NCBI GenBank assembly: GCA_022563885.1
Contig: JADFMM010000016.1
Span: 1 to 45,909, forward strand
Source: Planctomycetota bacterium
GTDB taxonomy: Bacteria > Planctomycetota > Phycisphaerae > Sedimentisphaerales > Anaerobacaceae
Length of the DNA: 45,909 bases
Direction of reading: 5' to 3'
Below, one piece after another: positions 26,669-35,066 of this stretch; position 1 is the stretch's first letter; the number at the start of each line of letters is the position of its first letter. The notes below the pieces were generated by a model. The model was not told where the DNA came from. It did not search any database and saw nothing but the letters and a program-made list of their open reading frames with translations. The translations under genes and the position numbers were made by a program.

Positions 26669-27520
26669 ATGGCCCAACGAAAAAAGAACGACACACGGAC
26701 CAAGCTCACTGCCACGCTGAAGATCATGGCGGTGTTTGGCCTAGTGGGCCTAGTGGGCGCGGGCTTCCTCTGGGCCGAACGCTCAATCGAAGCACGTCGT
26801 CAGGTTCAAACCGGGAACCTGGTCTTTGTGGACACGCCCGCCTGGGTCGACCAGACACTTCTCTCGAAGGTCACCGCCGCCGTGGGAGATCGATTCACTC
26901 TGGAGCCCGGCGTTGCGGAAGCAATCAGTGCCGGCCTGAATCGGGTGGCCTGGTTACGCGATGTCCATGTCGAAGTGACTGCTGAGGCCGTTCGCGTCCA
27001 TGCCCAGTGGCGAAAGCCCCTGGCCATTGTCAAGAGCGGCTTAGTCCATTTTTGTGTAGACAGAGACTTGGTTGTCCTCGACAAGCTCGACCTGGCGCTG
27101 CCGATGGTCACGATTCGTGGTGTTCGTTATCAGCGTAAACCCTTGGTCGGCAGCCGACTCGAAGAGGAGGACTTAGCCGCGGCGGTGGATCTGATCGCCA
27201 TTCTCGACAGCATGGATGCCCAGGAAGCGCCGGCTCCCCCGTTGTTGGCTCAGATTGAGACCGTGGACATCAGCAATTTTCAAGGACGCGTAGCCAAACA
27301 GGCGTCTCACATCGTCCTCATTGCCAAAGGGAACACACAGATCTTGTGGGGGGCGGAGATCAACGCTTGGGGCGAGCATCTGGAGAACAGTGACACAGAC
27401 AAGCTAGCCATGCTCTACACCGTTTACCGGTGGGACTTCAACAACTCTTTTGGTGATGGCTTGCTCATCAATTTGAAGGATTCCCGCTATGAGGTTCCCT
27501 TGCCCGCCGATCGGTATTGA
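26669..27520 (+). CDS. ftsQ: FtsQ-like cell division protein
   Basis: This 283-residue bitopic membrane protein has a basic cytoplasmic tail (1-13), one membrane segment (about 17-36, MAVFGLVGLVGAGFLWAE) and a periplasmic part. The N-terminal periplasmic region resembles the divergent POTRA domain of FtsQ/DivIB (DRFTLEPGVAEAISAGLNRV, then WLRDVHVEVT). FtsQ bridges early and late divisome proteins. Identification rests on topology, the weak domain match and the location after ddl, which is the standard place. The membrane segment contains a direct repeat of GGCCTAGT. The frame extends upstream into the family-1 repeat, but ATG at 26669 gives the normal FtsQ start. Confidence 0.78.
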   Translation: MAQRKKNDTRTKLTATLKIMAVFGLVGLVGAGFLWAERSIEARRQVQTGNLVFVDTPAWVDQTLLSKVTAAVGDRFTLEPGVAEAISAGLNRVAWLRDVHVEVTAEAVRVHAQWRKPLAIVKSGLVHFCVDRDLVVLDKLDLALPMVTIRGVRYQRKPLVGSRLEEEDLAAAVDLIAILDSMDAQEAPAPPLLAQIETVDISNFQGRVAKQASHIVLIAKGNTQILWGAEINAWGEHLENSDTDKLAMLYTVYRWDFNNSFGDGLLINLKDSRYEVPLPADRY

Positions 27521-27679
27521 GGCCTGTTGGGTGGGGATGGAAAGATGACATTAGAACTACCTGTAAGAAATGTGTTTGCGTTGGAGAATGCAATATGTGA
27601 AAATAGGGCGATTCCAGCCGTGGAATGCAAGCTAACTATTTCATAGTCAAAACTTCAATGTCTCTAAAATGAGTCGGGC

Positions 27680-30112
27680 ATGCTATCCGCTTTCACGAAA
27701 ATCGCACTTGGAATGAGAACCCTGCGGCAATTCCAAATCATAGGGCGCCAAGAATGGATGCTGGTTCTATTTGTTGCGTCATGTATGGTAACTGGTACCG
27801 CAGCGCAACAGCACTCTCCGCTACCCCCGTTGCCGGGCAGTCTTGAGATTGTCAAACCGTTTGTGGAGGAGCACTGTGTGGACTGCCACAATGAGCGAGA
27901 TAAAACAGGGGGATTGAGTCTTGAAAAGATCCGTTCAGAAGAGGTGAGTAAGCGTGCCGAACTGTGGGAAAAGGTCATCCACAAGCTCCGTCACCGACAG
28001 ATGCCTCCCGACGAAATGCCTCAGCCGGATGAATCGGCTCGCAATCTCTTCGTTTCAACTCTGGAGTCCTCCATTGACCGTAGCGCCGCAACGAGTCCAA
28101 ATCCGGGTCGCACGGAGTCTCTCCGTAGACTCACCCGCAACGAATATCATAATGCCATAAGAGACCTCATTGCCCTGGATGTAGAAGTCTCATCTTTATT
28201 GCCGAAAGACGAAATCAGCCATGGGTTTGACAATATCACCGTGAGCGGCTTGTCGCCAATGTTGCTGGAGAGATATCTTGCCGCGGCCAAAAACATCAGC
28301 CGTCTTGCGATTGGCAGACCCATACGGGAAGCTGAAAGCAAGATCTTCACCATTCCGCTGGATTTGACTCAGGAAGACCACATTGATGGCCTGCCCCTGG
28401 GCACGCGCGGAGGAGCCGTTGTCCATCATCATTTTCCATTGGACGGTGAGTACGAATTCCAGTTGCGGCTAACGCGCAATCGCGATGGAAGAGTGGAAGG
28501 ACTCAGTGAATCTCATCAGGTCGAGTTGATTCTGGATGGCATGCCGGTGCGGAGTTTTGTGGTTGAGCGTCCGCCGAGAAATCGCAGCCACGACCATGTG
28601 GATCGTCATCTGATCGCGACCCTTCCCGTGAAAGCCGGTTCACACAGAGTGAGTGCCACGTTTATCAAGAAGACGGCAACACTCCTCGAAAGCGACCGCC
28701 AACCGTATCTGGCGCACTTCAACAATGCCCGGCATGCTCGAACGCAACCGGCACTCTACTCAATCAACATCTTTGGACCGCTCAACGTTTCGGGCTCGGG
28801 CAAGACGTCCACCCGGGACAGGATATTTTCTGTCTATCCTTCCGACGCATCCGAGGAAGATCGTTGCGCCGAAACAATCATCTCGACACTGATGCGCCGC
28901 GCCTATAGACGACCCATTGCCGCGGAAGAGCTTCTCTCCCCCCTAAGGTTTTACAAAAAAGAGAAAGATAGAGAAGGATTCGAAGCAGGCATCGAAATGG
29001 CGCTCAGAGCGATATTGGTAAGCCCGCACTTCCTATTCAAAATAGAGCAGCAGCCATCCGGGGCAAGCGCGAACGAAACCTATTCCCTGCCGAGCGTAGA
29101 GTTGGCTTCGCGCTTATCCTTCTTCCTCTGGAGCAGCATACCCGACGATGAGCTGCTCGACACAGCCATACGAGGCGACCTGTTGGATCCCGTTGAGTTG
29201 GAAAACCAGGTGCGGCGCATGTTGGACGATCACAAGTCTCAGGCGTTGGTGCGCAATTTTGCCGGTCAGTGGCTTTACCTACGGAATCTCGATAGCGTCA
29301 AACCGGATCTTCGATCTTTCTTGGATTTCGATGACAACCTACGGCAGTCCATGCGACGCGAAACGGAGCTCTTCTTCGCAAGTATCATGCGGGAGGACCG
29401 AAGTGTTCTCGATTTTCTGCTAGCGGATTATACGTATCTCGATGAACGGCTTGGCAAGCACTATGGTATTCCAAATGTCTACGGCAGCCGTTTCCGGCGC
29501 GTTGCGTTGACCCATAACGACGCGCGCGGGGGCCTGTTGACCCACGGTAGTATTCTCACGGTGACATCCAATGCCACCCGTACCTCGCCAGTCGTTCGAG
29601 GCATGTGGATCTTGACCAATATCCTGGGCACGCCTCCAAAACCGCCTCCTCCCGATGTCCCGCAGCTCAAAGAAAAGAAAGCGTCTGATATAAGCACGCC
29701 ATTCCCCTCTATGAGAGAGCGCATCGCGGAACATCGTAAGAATAGTGTCTGCGCAAGCTGTCATGATGCGATGGATCCACTCGGTCTGGCGCTGGAAAAC
29801 TACGATGCGATTGGACGATGGCGTGCCCTAGACGAAGGCAACTCCATCGATGCCTCAGGAACGCTGTCCGATGGCAGCGCATTCAACGGCGCCATTGAGT
29901 TGCAGCAAGCCATTGGGAAGCGGCCCAAGATTTTCGTCACCACCTTGTCTGAAAAGCTGCTAACCTACGCCCTAGGACGGGGGCTGGAATACTACGATGC
30001 CCCGGCAATCCGCAAGATCGTGAACGACGCCAGTCGGAGCGACTACCGCTTCTCTTCCCTAATTCTGGGAATTGTCAATAGCACACCCTTTCAAATGAGG
30101 AGATCGCAATGA
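27680..30112 (+). CDS. Secreted DUF1587/DUF1592/DUF1588/DUF1585 protein with c-type haem motifs
   Basis: This 810-residue protein is of the large planctomycete/Verrucomicrobia secreted family. A hydrophobic segment (MLVLFVASCMVTGTAA) precedes the mature protein; starts at 27680, 27713 or 27758 are possible. A CxxCH site (Cys66, Cys69, His70 in CVDCHN) lies in a small cytochrome-like module. DUF1587 (RRLTRNEYHNAIRDLIALD), DUF1592, DUF1588 (YLDERLGKHYGIP to a second CxxCH at 691-695, CASCHDAMDPLGLALENYD) and DUF1585 follow. It probably handles electrons during a periplasmic reaction, but the substrate is unknown. It overlaps the DUF1552 gene by ATGA, so the two are translationally coupled and probably act together. 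Confidence 0.9.
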   Translation: MLSAFTKIALGMRTLRQFQIIGRQEWMLVLFVASCMVTGTAAQQHSPLPPLPGSLEIVKPFVEEHCVDCHNERDKTGGLSLEKIRSEEVSKRAELWEKVIHKLRHRQMPPDEMPQPDESARNLFVSTLESSIDRSAATSPNPGRTESLRRLTRNEYHNAIRDLIALDVEVSSLLPKDEISHGFDNITVSGLSPMLLERYLAAAKNISRLAIGRPIREAESKIFTIPLDLTQEDHIDGLPLGTRGGAVVHHHFPLDGEYEFQLRLTRNRDGRVEGLSESHQVELILDGMPVRSFVVERPPRNRSHDHVDRHLIATLPVKAGSHRVSATFIKKTATLLESDRQPYLAHFNNARHARTQPALYSINIFGPLNVSGSGKTSTRDRIFSVYPSDASEEDRCAETIISTLMRRAYRRPIAAEELLSPLRFYKKEKDREGFEAGIEMALRAILVSPHFLFKIEQQPSGASANETYSLPSVELASRLSFFLWSSIPDDELLDTAIRGDLLDPVELENQVRRMLDDHKSQALVRNFAGQWLYLRNLDSVKPDLRSFLDFDDNLRQSMRRETELFFASIMREDRSVLDFLLADYTYLDERLGKHYGIPNVYGSRFRRVALTHNDARGGLLTHGSILTVTSNATRTSPVVRGMWILTNILGTPPKPPPPDVPQLKEKKASDISTPFPSMRERIAEHRKNSVCASCHDAMDPLGLALENYDAIGRWRALDEGNSIDASGTLSDGSAFNGAIELQQAIGKRPKIFVTTLSEKLLTYALGRGLEYYDAPAIRKIVNDASRSDYRFSSLILGIVNSTPFQMRRSQ

Positions 30113-31455
30113 TTATCACCAAGAAGGCTATTGACCGCAGATCGTTTTTGCGGGGCGCCGGTGTATCGTTGGCACTGCCCCTATTGGATGCGATGGTACC
30201 TGCCATGAGCGCTTTCGCCCAGACGCCTGCCAAGCCGGTCCGCCGTCTTGGCTTTGTTTACATCCCCATGGGTGCTCATCTCCCCAAATGGACCCCGGCC
30301 GTCGAAGGAAAACTCACCGAGCTAACACCGACACTGAAAACGCTCACACCCTACCTCGACCAGCTGACCGTCCTCTCGAATCTGGAATTGAAGAACGCAT
30401 ACTCCCAAGGAAACCATGCCACCGCCAATTCCGCCTTTCTCAGCGCCGCAAAAGCAAAAATGACCGAAGGCAGTGACTACGAACTCGCAACAACGGTTGA
30501 TCAGATTGCTGCGAAACGCATAGGCGGCGAGACACCCCTGCCCTCTCTTGAATTGGCCATGGACTTGATGACGGCGATGGGAAACTGCGATAACGGATAT
30601 GCCTGCGTCTATCAAAACAATCTTTCCTGGTCATCACCCACGTCGCCGCTTCCGGCGGAAGCGCACCCACGCATGGTCTTCGAGCGGCTTTTCGGCGGTC
30701 GGGGCAGTGCGGCCCAGCGGCGGGCCGATCATCAGAAAGACGCCAGTATCCTCGACTGGGTGATGGAGGACTTTACCCGACTGCAGAAACGACTAGGGCC
30801 GGACGATCGCCAAAAAGTGTCCCAGTATCTGGACACGATCCGTGAGGTGGAACGCCGTATCCAAAAAGCCGAACAACGGACGGTGGATGCACCCGCGCCG
30901 GATATGGATCGTCCGGCCGGTGTACCGGAGGCTTACTCCGATCACGCCAAGTTGATGTTTGATCTACAGGTCTTGGCGTTCCAGGGAGACATCACCCGCG
31001 TCATGACATTCCAATTGGCCCGCGAAACGAGTGACCGGACCTACCCCGAAATCGGAGTGCCCGACCAACACCACTATGTTTCGCATCATTCCAATAACCC
31101 AGATAAGGTCGAGAAATTGACCAAGATCAACGAGTTTCACGTGTCGCTGTTTGCCTATTTCTTGGAAAAGCTAAGGTCTACACCCGATGGCGAAGGGACA
31201 CTACTCGATCACTCGCTGATACTCTGCGGCAGCGGCATGGGGAATCCTGACGTGCATGATCATGTCGATTTGCCCATTCTGGTAGCCGGAGGCGGTGGGG
31301 GATCGCACAGAGGAGGACGTCACATTCGCTATTCCGAACCCACCCCCCTCGCAAATCTCCATTTGACTTTGCTCGACAAAGTGGGCGTACCACTCGATGC
31401 TTTCGCTGACAGCACGGGGAGACTCGATGAAGTTTTCGAACCGCTAACGCTGTAG
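30109..31455 (+). CDS. Tat-exported DUF1552 protein
   Basis: This 448-residue protein starts with a twin-arginine signal (Arg10, Arg11 in DRRSFLRGAG, then SLALPLLDAM and AFA), so it is exported folded. The body matches DUF1552: FVYIPMGAHLPKWTP, LDQLTVLSNL, and the late GSGMGNPDVHDHVDLPILVAG. The fold is related to the sulfatase/DUF1501 superfamily by general pattern; a metal-binding site in HDHVDLP is plausible. DUF1552 and DUF1592 genes are commonly paired in this part of the tree. Its stop codon TAG shares its last base with the first base of family-2 repeat copy 2. Confidence 0.9.
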   Translation: MIITKKAIDRRSFLRGAGVSLALPLLDAMVPAMSAFAQTPAKPVRRLGFVYIPMGAHLPKWTPAVEGKLTELTPTLKTLTPYLDQLTVLSNLELKNAYSQGNHATANSAFLSAAKAKMTEGSDYELATTVDQIAAKRIGGETPLPSLELAMDLMTAMGNCDNGYACVYQNNLSWSSPTSPLPAEAHPRMVFERLFGGRGSAAQRRADHQKDASILDWVMEDFTRLQKRLGPDDRQKVSQYLDTIREVERRIQKAEQRTVDAPAPDMDRPAGVPEAYSDHAKLMFDLQVLAFQGDITRVMTFQLARETSDRTYPEIGVPDQHHYVSHHSNNPDKVEKLTKINEFHVSLFAYFLEKLRSTPDGEGTLLDHSLILCGSGMGNPDVHDHVDLPILVAGGGGGSHRGGRHIRYSEPTPLANLHLTLLDKVGVPLDAFADSTGRLDEVFEPLTL

Positions 31456-31638
31456 GGGACCGGCAAGAAATAACTTGGACTTTTGAATGCCCAATTGCAC
31501 CCCATCTTTGATCGCTTCTCAATCGCGAAATCCGCGACGTAGTAGAAAGCTACGCCTGTGGTTTCGCTCAATCGGGCGCGACCCAATATGGGGCACACTT
31601 GGACCCCAAATTGTCCAACTAATTTATTGCCGATCCCC
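31455..31638. repeat. Family-2 palindromic repeat, copy 2 (MITE-like)
   Basis: This 184-bp copy is nearly identical to the copy at 3761-3942 for its first 70 bases and very similar throughout. Left end GGGGACCGGCAAGAAATAAC; the right end is the inverted form with two changes (ATTTATTGCCGATCCCC). It starts at the last base of the DUF1552 stop codon and ends 16 bases before the ankyrin start. The whole spacer between the two genes is therefore element plus the ankyrin ribosome binding site. Confidence 0.92.
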
Positions 31639-31653
31639 AGATGTGAGGACACC

Positions 31654-33129
31654 ATGATGACTTCCCGATGTATCCCGATTCGGTTGGTAGTGGTTTGGAT
31701 GCTTGTGTCTCTACCGGTCTCGATTGCCGAAGGAGAGACGCACCTTGTCGATGCGGTCCAACGGGGTGATCGGGAACGGGTCGAACACTTGTTAGAACAA
31801 GGTGCGAACGCCAATTCAGCCACGCCTGATGGAACGACCGCATTACTCTGGGCCGCTCATTTGGATAGAGTCGACATCGCGACGTTGCTGCTTCGAGCCG
31901 GCACAAACGTCTCTAGCGCCAACCGATATGGCGTGACGCCACTGATGCAGGCAGCCACCAACGGCAATGCCGAGTTGGTCGCATTGTTGCTCGACGCCGG
32001 CACCGATGTCAACGCCAAGACGCCGCAAGGCGAAACCCCATTGATGATCGCCGCGCGTACCGGAAAACCTGAAGCAGTCCGAACCTTGCTGGCCCGCGGA
32101 GCCAATCCGAATGTCACCGAAAGCAAGCGCGGACAGACCGCTCTAATGTGGGCTGCAGCGGAGGGTCATGTTCAGACCGTGCAATCACTCATCGATGCGG
32201 GTGCAAAAATAGATGCGGAGTCCAAGAGTGGTTTTACCGCATTTCTTTTCGCTGTTCGGCAAGGCAAAATCGATGTCGTACGAACGCTTCGCCAACATAT
32301 CGACAAGATCATGATAACACAAGATCGGCGTGATTTACCTGACACGCAGAATCAAGATCAAACCAGTCGCGGTTTATGCATGGCGGTCAGTAACGCACAC
32401 TTCGAATTAGCAGCACTGCTTTTGGAAGCCGGTGCGGATCCAGATTTCATGTGGAAGGGTCGCACGGCGTTGCACAGGATTATTTCGGTCCGCAAACCAG
32501 GCACCGGCACACACGACCCACCCCCGCCGGGCTCTGGCAATATGACCAGTCTAGAATTGGTCCAAAAACTTGCTGAACATGGAGCCAATCTCGATCTTAG
32601 GATGACGACAGGAGGGTATGTCTCGACCGGCGCCACGGCATTTTTGTTGGCCGCGCACACCGCCGATGCCGGATTGATGCGTCTGCTCGCCGATCTCGGC
32701 GCAGATCCCTTGATCCCCAATAAAGCCAATTCCACGCCGTTGTTAGTCGCAGCGGGCGTTGGCGTTAAGTCTCCGGGTGAAGACGCCGGCACGCCCAGCG
32801 AAGTGTACGAGGCCGTAAAGGTCGCCCTAGCGCTGGGCGGTAACGTCAACGCCGTCAATGACCGTGGCGAAACGGCCATGCACGGAGCGGCATACAAATA
32901 TGCCGATGCCGTGGTACCGCTACTGATGGACCATGGCGCCAAGATCGAGATCTGGAATCAAAAAAACAGACAGGGTTGGACACCCTTGCGTATCGCCACG
33001 GGTGTCCATAGAACCATGAATTTGAGAAGATCCCCCAAGGTCGCCGCAGAACTCCGAAAAGCAATGATCGCCGCGGGCGTCTCGACCCATATCGACCCTG
33101 AGACAAACATTAGCGGTGGCACCCGATAG
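31654..33129 (+). CDS. Secreted ankyrin-repeat protein
   Basis: This 491-residue protein has a signal peptide (IRLVVVWMLVSLPVSIAEG) followed by about nine to ten ankyrin repeats. Clear units are DGTTALLWAAHLDRVDIATL, GVTPLMQAATNGNAELVALL, GETPLMIAARTGKPEAVRTL and QTALMWAAAEGHVQTVQSLI; later ones are diverged. Ankyrin stacks bind proteins, so a periplasmic partner is likely. TGAGGAC precedes two adjacent ATG codons (31654 and 31657). It lies downstream of the DUF1592-DUF1552 pair on the same strand, separated only by a family-2 repeat. I infer that the three formed one transcription unit before the element inserted. Confidence 0.9.
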   Translation: MMTSRCIPIRLVVVWMLVSLPVSIAEGETHLVDAVQRGDRERVEHLLEQGANANSATPDGTTALLWAAHLDRVDIATLLLRAGTNVSSANRYGVTPLMQAATNGNAELVALLLDAGTDVNAKTPQGETPLMIAARTGKPEAVRTLLARGANPNVTESKRGQTALMWAAAEGHVQTVQSLIDAGAKIDAESKSGFTAFLFAVRQGKIDVVRTLRQHIDKIMITQDRRDLPDTQNQDQTSRGLCMAVSNAHFELAALLLEAGADPDFMWKGRTALHRIISVRKPGTGTHDPPPPGSGNMTSLELVQKLAEHGANLDLRMTTGGYVSTGATAFLLAAHTADAGLMRLLADLGADPLIPNKANSTPLLVAAGVGVKSPGEDAGTPSEVYEAVKVALALGGNVNAVNDRGETAMHGAAYKYADAVVPLLMDHGAKIEIWNQKNRQGWTPLRIATGVHRTMNLRRSPKVAAELRKAMIAAGVSTHIDPETNISGGTR

Positions 33130-33176
33130 CACATGGGCGGATTCACCTACAAGCCTGGCATCGCACTTCTGTCTTC

Positions 33177-33974
33177 TTGATATCCTTCATTGAAAAGATG
33201 TCACTGCCCACATTCGACCGGATCGTAAGAGAGAAATGGGAGGAGTGGCGTGACGAGGTGCTTTCCAAGGCGAGAGGCGAAGACATGATCCGCACAGGTC
33301 GGCTCTACGATGCCAAGGGTGGATACACCGAAGCGGAGCGGGTACCCCTATTTTCGTCGCATGGGCTGGCAGACCAAGAACAAGGCCTTCATCAGCGAAG
33401 ACAATCGCATCATTCTGCCGCTCTATTCGGACGGCTTCAGTTTCTCTTTGATGGCCCTGACGGATGACGGCGGCCAAACCTGGCAATTTAGTAACCCCCT
33501 GGTGGGTGCCGGCAACATTCAGCCCCCCTGGTCCAAGGCGGAAAGGGAACGCTGGTGGCGTACATGCGTGACAACGGTCCGGCCCCCAAACGTCTCCACA
33601 TCAGCCGATCTCGGGACAACGGCCTCACGTGGAGTGACGTACAGGATTCGCAGATTCCCAATCCGGGCGCAGGTGCAGATCTCGTCACCCTTAGCAACGG
33701 CCATTGGGTGTTGGCCTTTAATGACACCGAACGAGGCAGGCACAGCCTAGCCGTTTCCACAACAAGGGATGAAGGCCAGATTTGGTCGAAACCCCGTCAT
33801 CTGGAACAAGACCCCAAAAAGACCACGAGTTTTGCCTATCCCGCCATCGTTCAGGCAAAAGACGGCGCGCTCCACGTGGTCTATAGCTATCACGGCAGGA
33901 AAGACAACGGCGAGGCGCACAAGACGATCAAACACGCGCGCTTCAATGAAGCCTGGATCCTTGATCAGCAATGA
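33177..33974 (+). pseudogene. Sialidase-like (BNR repeat) protein, truncated and frameshifted
   Basis: The recognisable sequence is the C-terminal half of a sialidase-like beta-propeller: GWQTKNKAFISEDNRIILP, YSDGFSFSLMALTDDGGQTW, KRLHISRSRDNGLTWSDV and LAVSTTRDEGQIWSKP, the last three containing Asp-box-like turns (SxDxGxTW). The N-terminal half with the catalytic Arg/Asp residues is missing. Two single-base shifts restore each other: one extra T in TTTT near 33351-33354 (VPLF joins RRMGWQ) and one missing C in the C-run at 33523-33528 (NIQP joins LVQGGKGTL). No ribosome binding site or signal peptide is visible. It is a non-functional fragment as written. Confidence 0.85.
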
Positions 33975-34003
33975 AAGCAGAGGTCGGTCTGGCTTCCAAC
34001 AGA

Positions 34004-34845
34004 TCAGGGTTCCAGATTATCTTTGATGAGGGATCGCTTCAAAGTGTTCAGCAGACGCCGAGCGTCGTGCTCTTGATCTGTGATCACATTGTCCGAAACA
34101 AGGATGCGTTCGCTTTCCTTGTCACCAACCACGACCGCCTCGGTACTCAATCCTGAAAAAAGGTTGCCTGTTACAGCGATGTCTTGCGTGCCTTGCAGCA
34201 ATATCCCGGCGGCGGCCAGATCGTCTGCACGACGCTTGACCTGGCCTTGACCAATAAAACTGTTCGAGAAGTTGTTGCCCGTGACGGTGATGCGGCCACT
34301 GTTGGGCCCGATGACCAGGGCCCGCTGTTTGACAATCGTGAAGACGTTGGCACTGACCGTGCAACCGTGCGCGCCGCGCAGGTCGATGCCGCCGGATTCC
34401 TCGTGGGCAATGACATTGGCGCTGAGGGCGATGCCGTAGCAGTCTCTGTCGAGGACGATGGCCGTCCCCTTGCACTCCTCGATCATGTTACCGGCAACGA
34501 CCGAACCATAGGTGTTCTCGATCACCACGCCGTCCCCCAGGTGGTCGTCGAGGTTATTACCGGTCATACAGAAGTGATATGGGTGGCCGACCCGACGCCT
34601 GCCAGGGTGACATCGGAGCTAGAGATCAGCAGCGGTTTCGTGATTTCAAACAGACCGGGCGGCAGTTGGACCATGCCGCCTTCAGGCGGACACGCGTCGA
34701 TGGCGGCCTGAATGCTCTCATAGTACCTCGCATAGATCACTGGACGGGCACCGGGCAGCAGCACCGGTCGAGCCTTTTCCTGAGCGATTGCATCGATATG
34801 GGTCATGGTGAGCAGTATCAACAACACGAAATGTAGACGGGCCAT
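34004..34845 (-). pseudogene. Secreted right-handed beta-helix protein with internal deletion
   Basis: Two minus-strand pieces belong to one gene. The first (34845 to 34564) has a signal peptide (MARLHFVLLILLTMTHIDAIA) and the first coils, ending GLFEITKPLLISSSDVTLAG. The second (34567 to 34004) has about seven further coils, with repeats such as GITLSANVIAH-like turns (IALSANVIAHEESGGIDL, CTVSANVFTIVKQRALVIG, ITVTGNNFSN). The pieces are in different frames and overlap by four bases. At the join, ATHITS meets CMTGNNLDD, and the several coils expected between the cap and MTGNN are absent. An internal deletion with a frame change explains this best. Such proteins often bind or cleave polysaccharide. 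Confidence 0.75.
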
Positions 34846-35066
34846 TTTTCATCTCCTATAAGGCTGACGCGAATAAAACACGACGATGGATCTACGGTTC
34901 CAACGTGACCGAGATGCCCCGCACTGGATGCGGGAACCTATTCTTAGAAGAATCACTTCACATTCGCCCTGCAACCGGGTGATGAACTCTAACACGATCG
35001 CCTGACGCGGCGCTAGGGACTGTTCGATTCTTCCGTCTCGCGGAGAAGCGCGTCGCCGCGCTTGAA
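34846..35066. other. Gap between two decayed minus-strand genes
   Basis: These 221 bases contain no recognisable gene or repeat. They would hold the promoter of the beta-helix gene. Confidence 0.5.
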
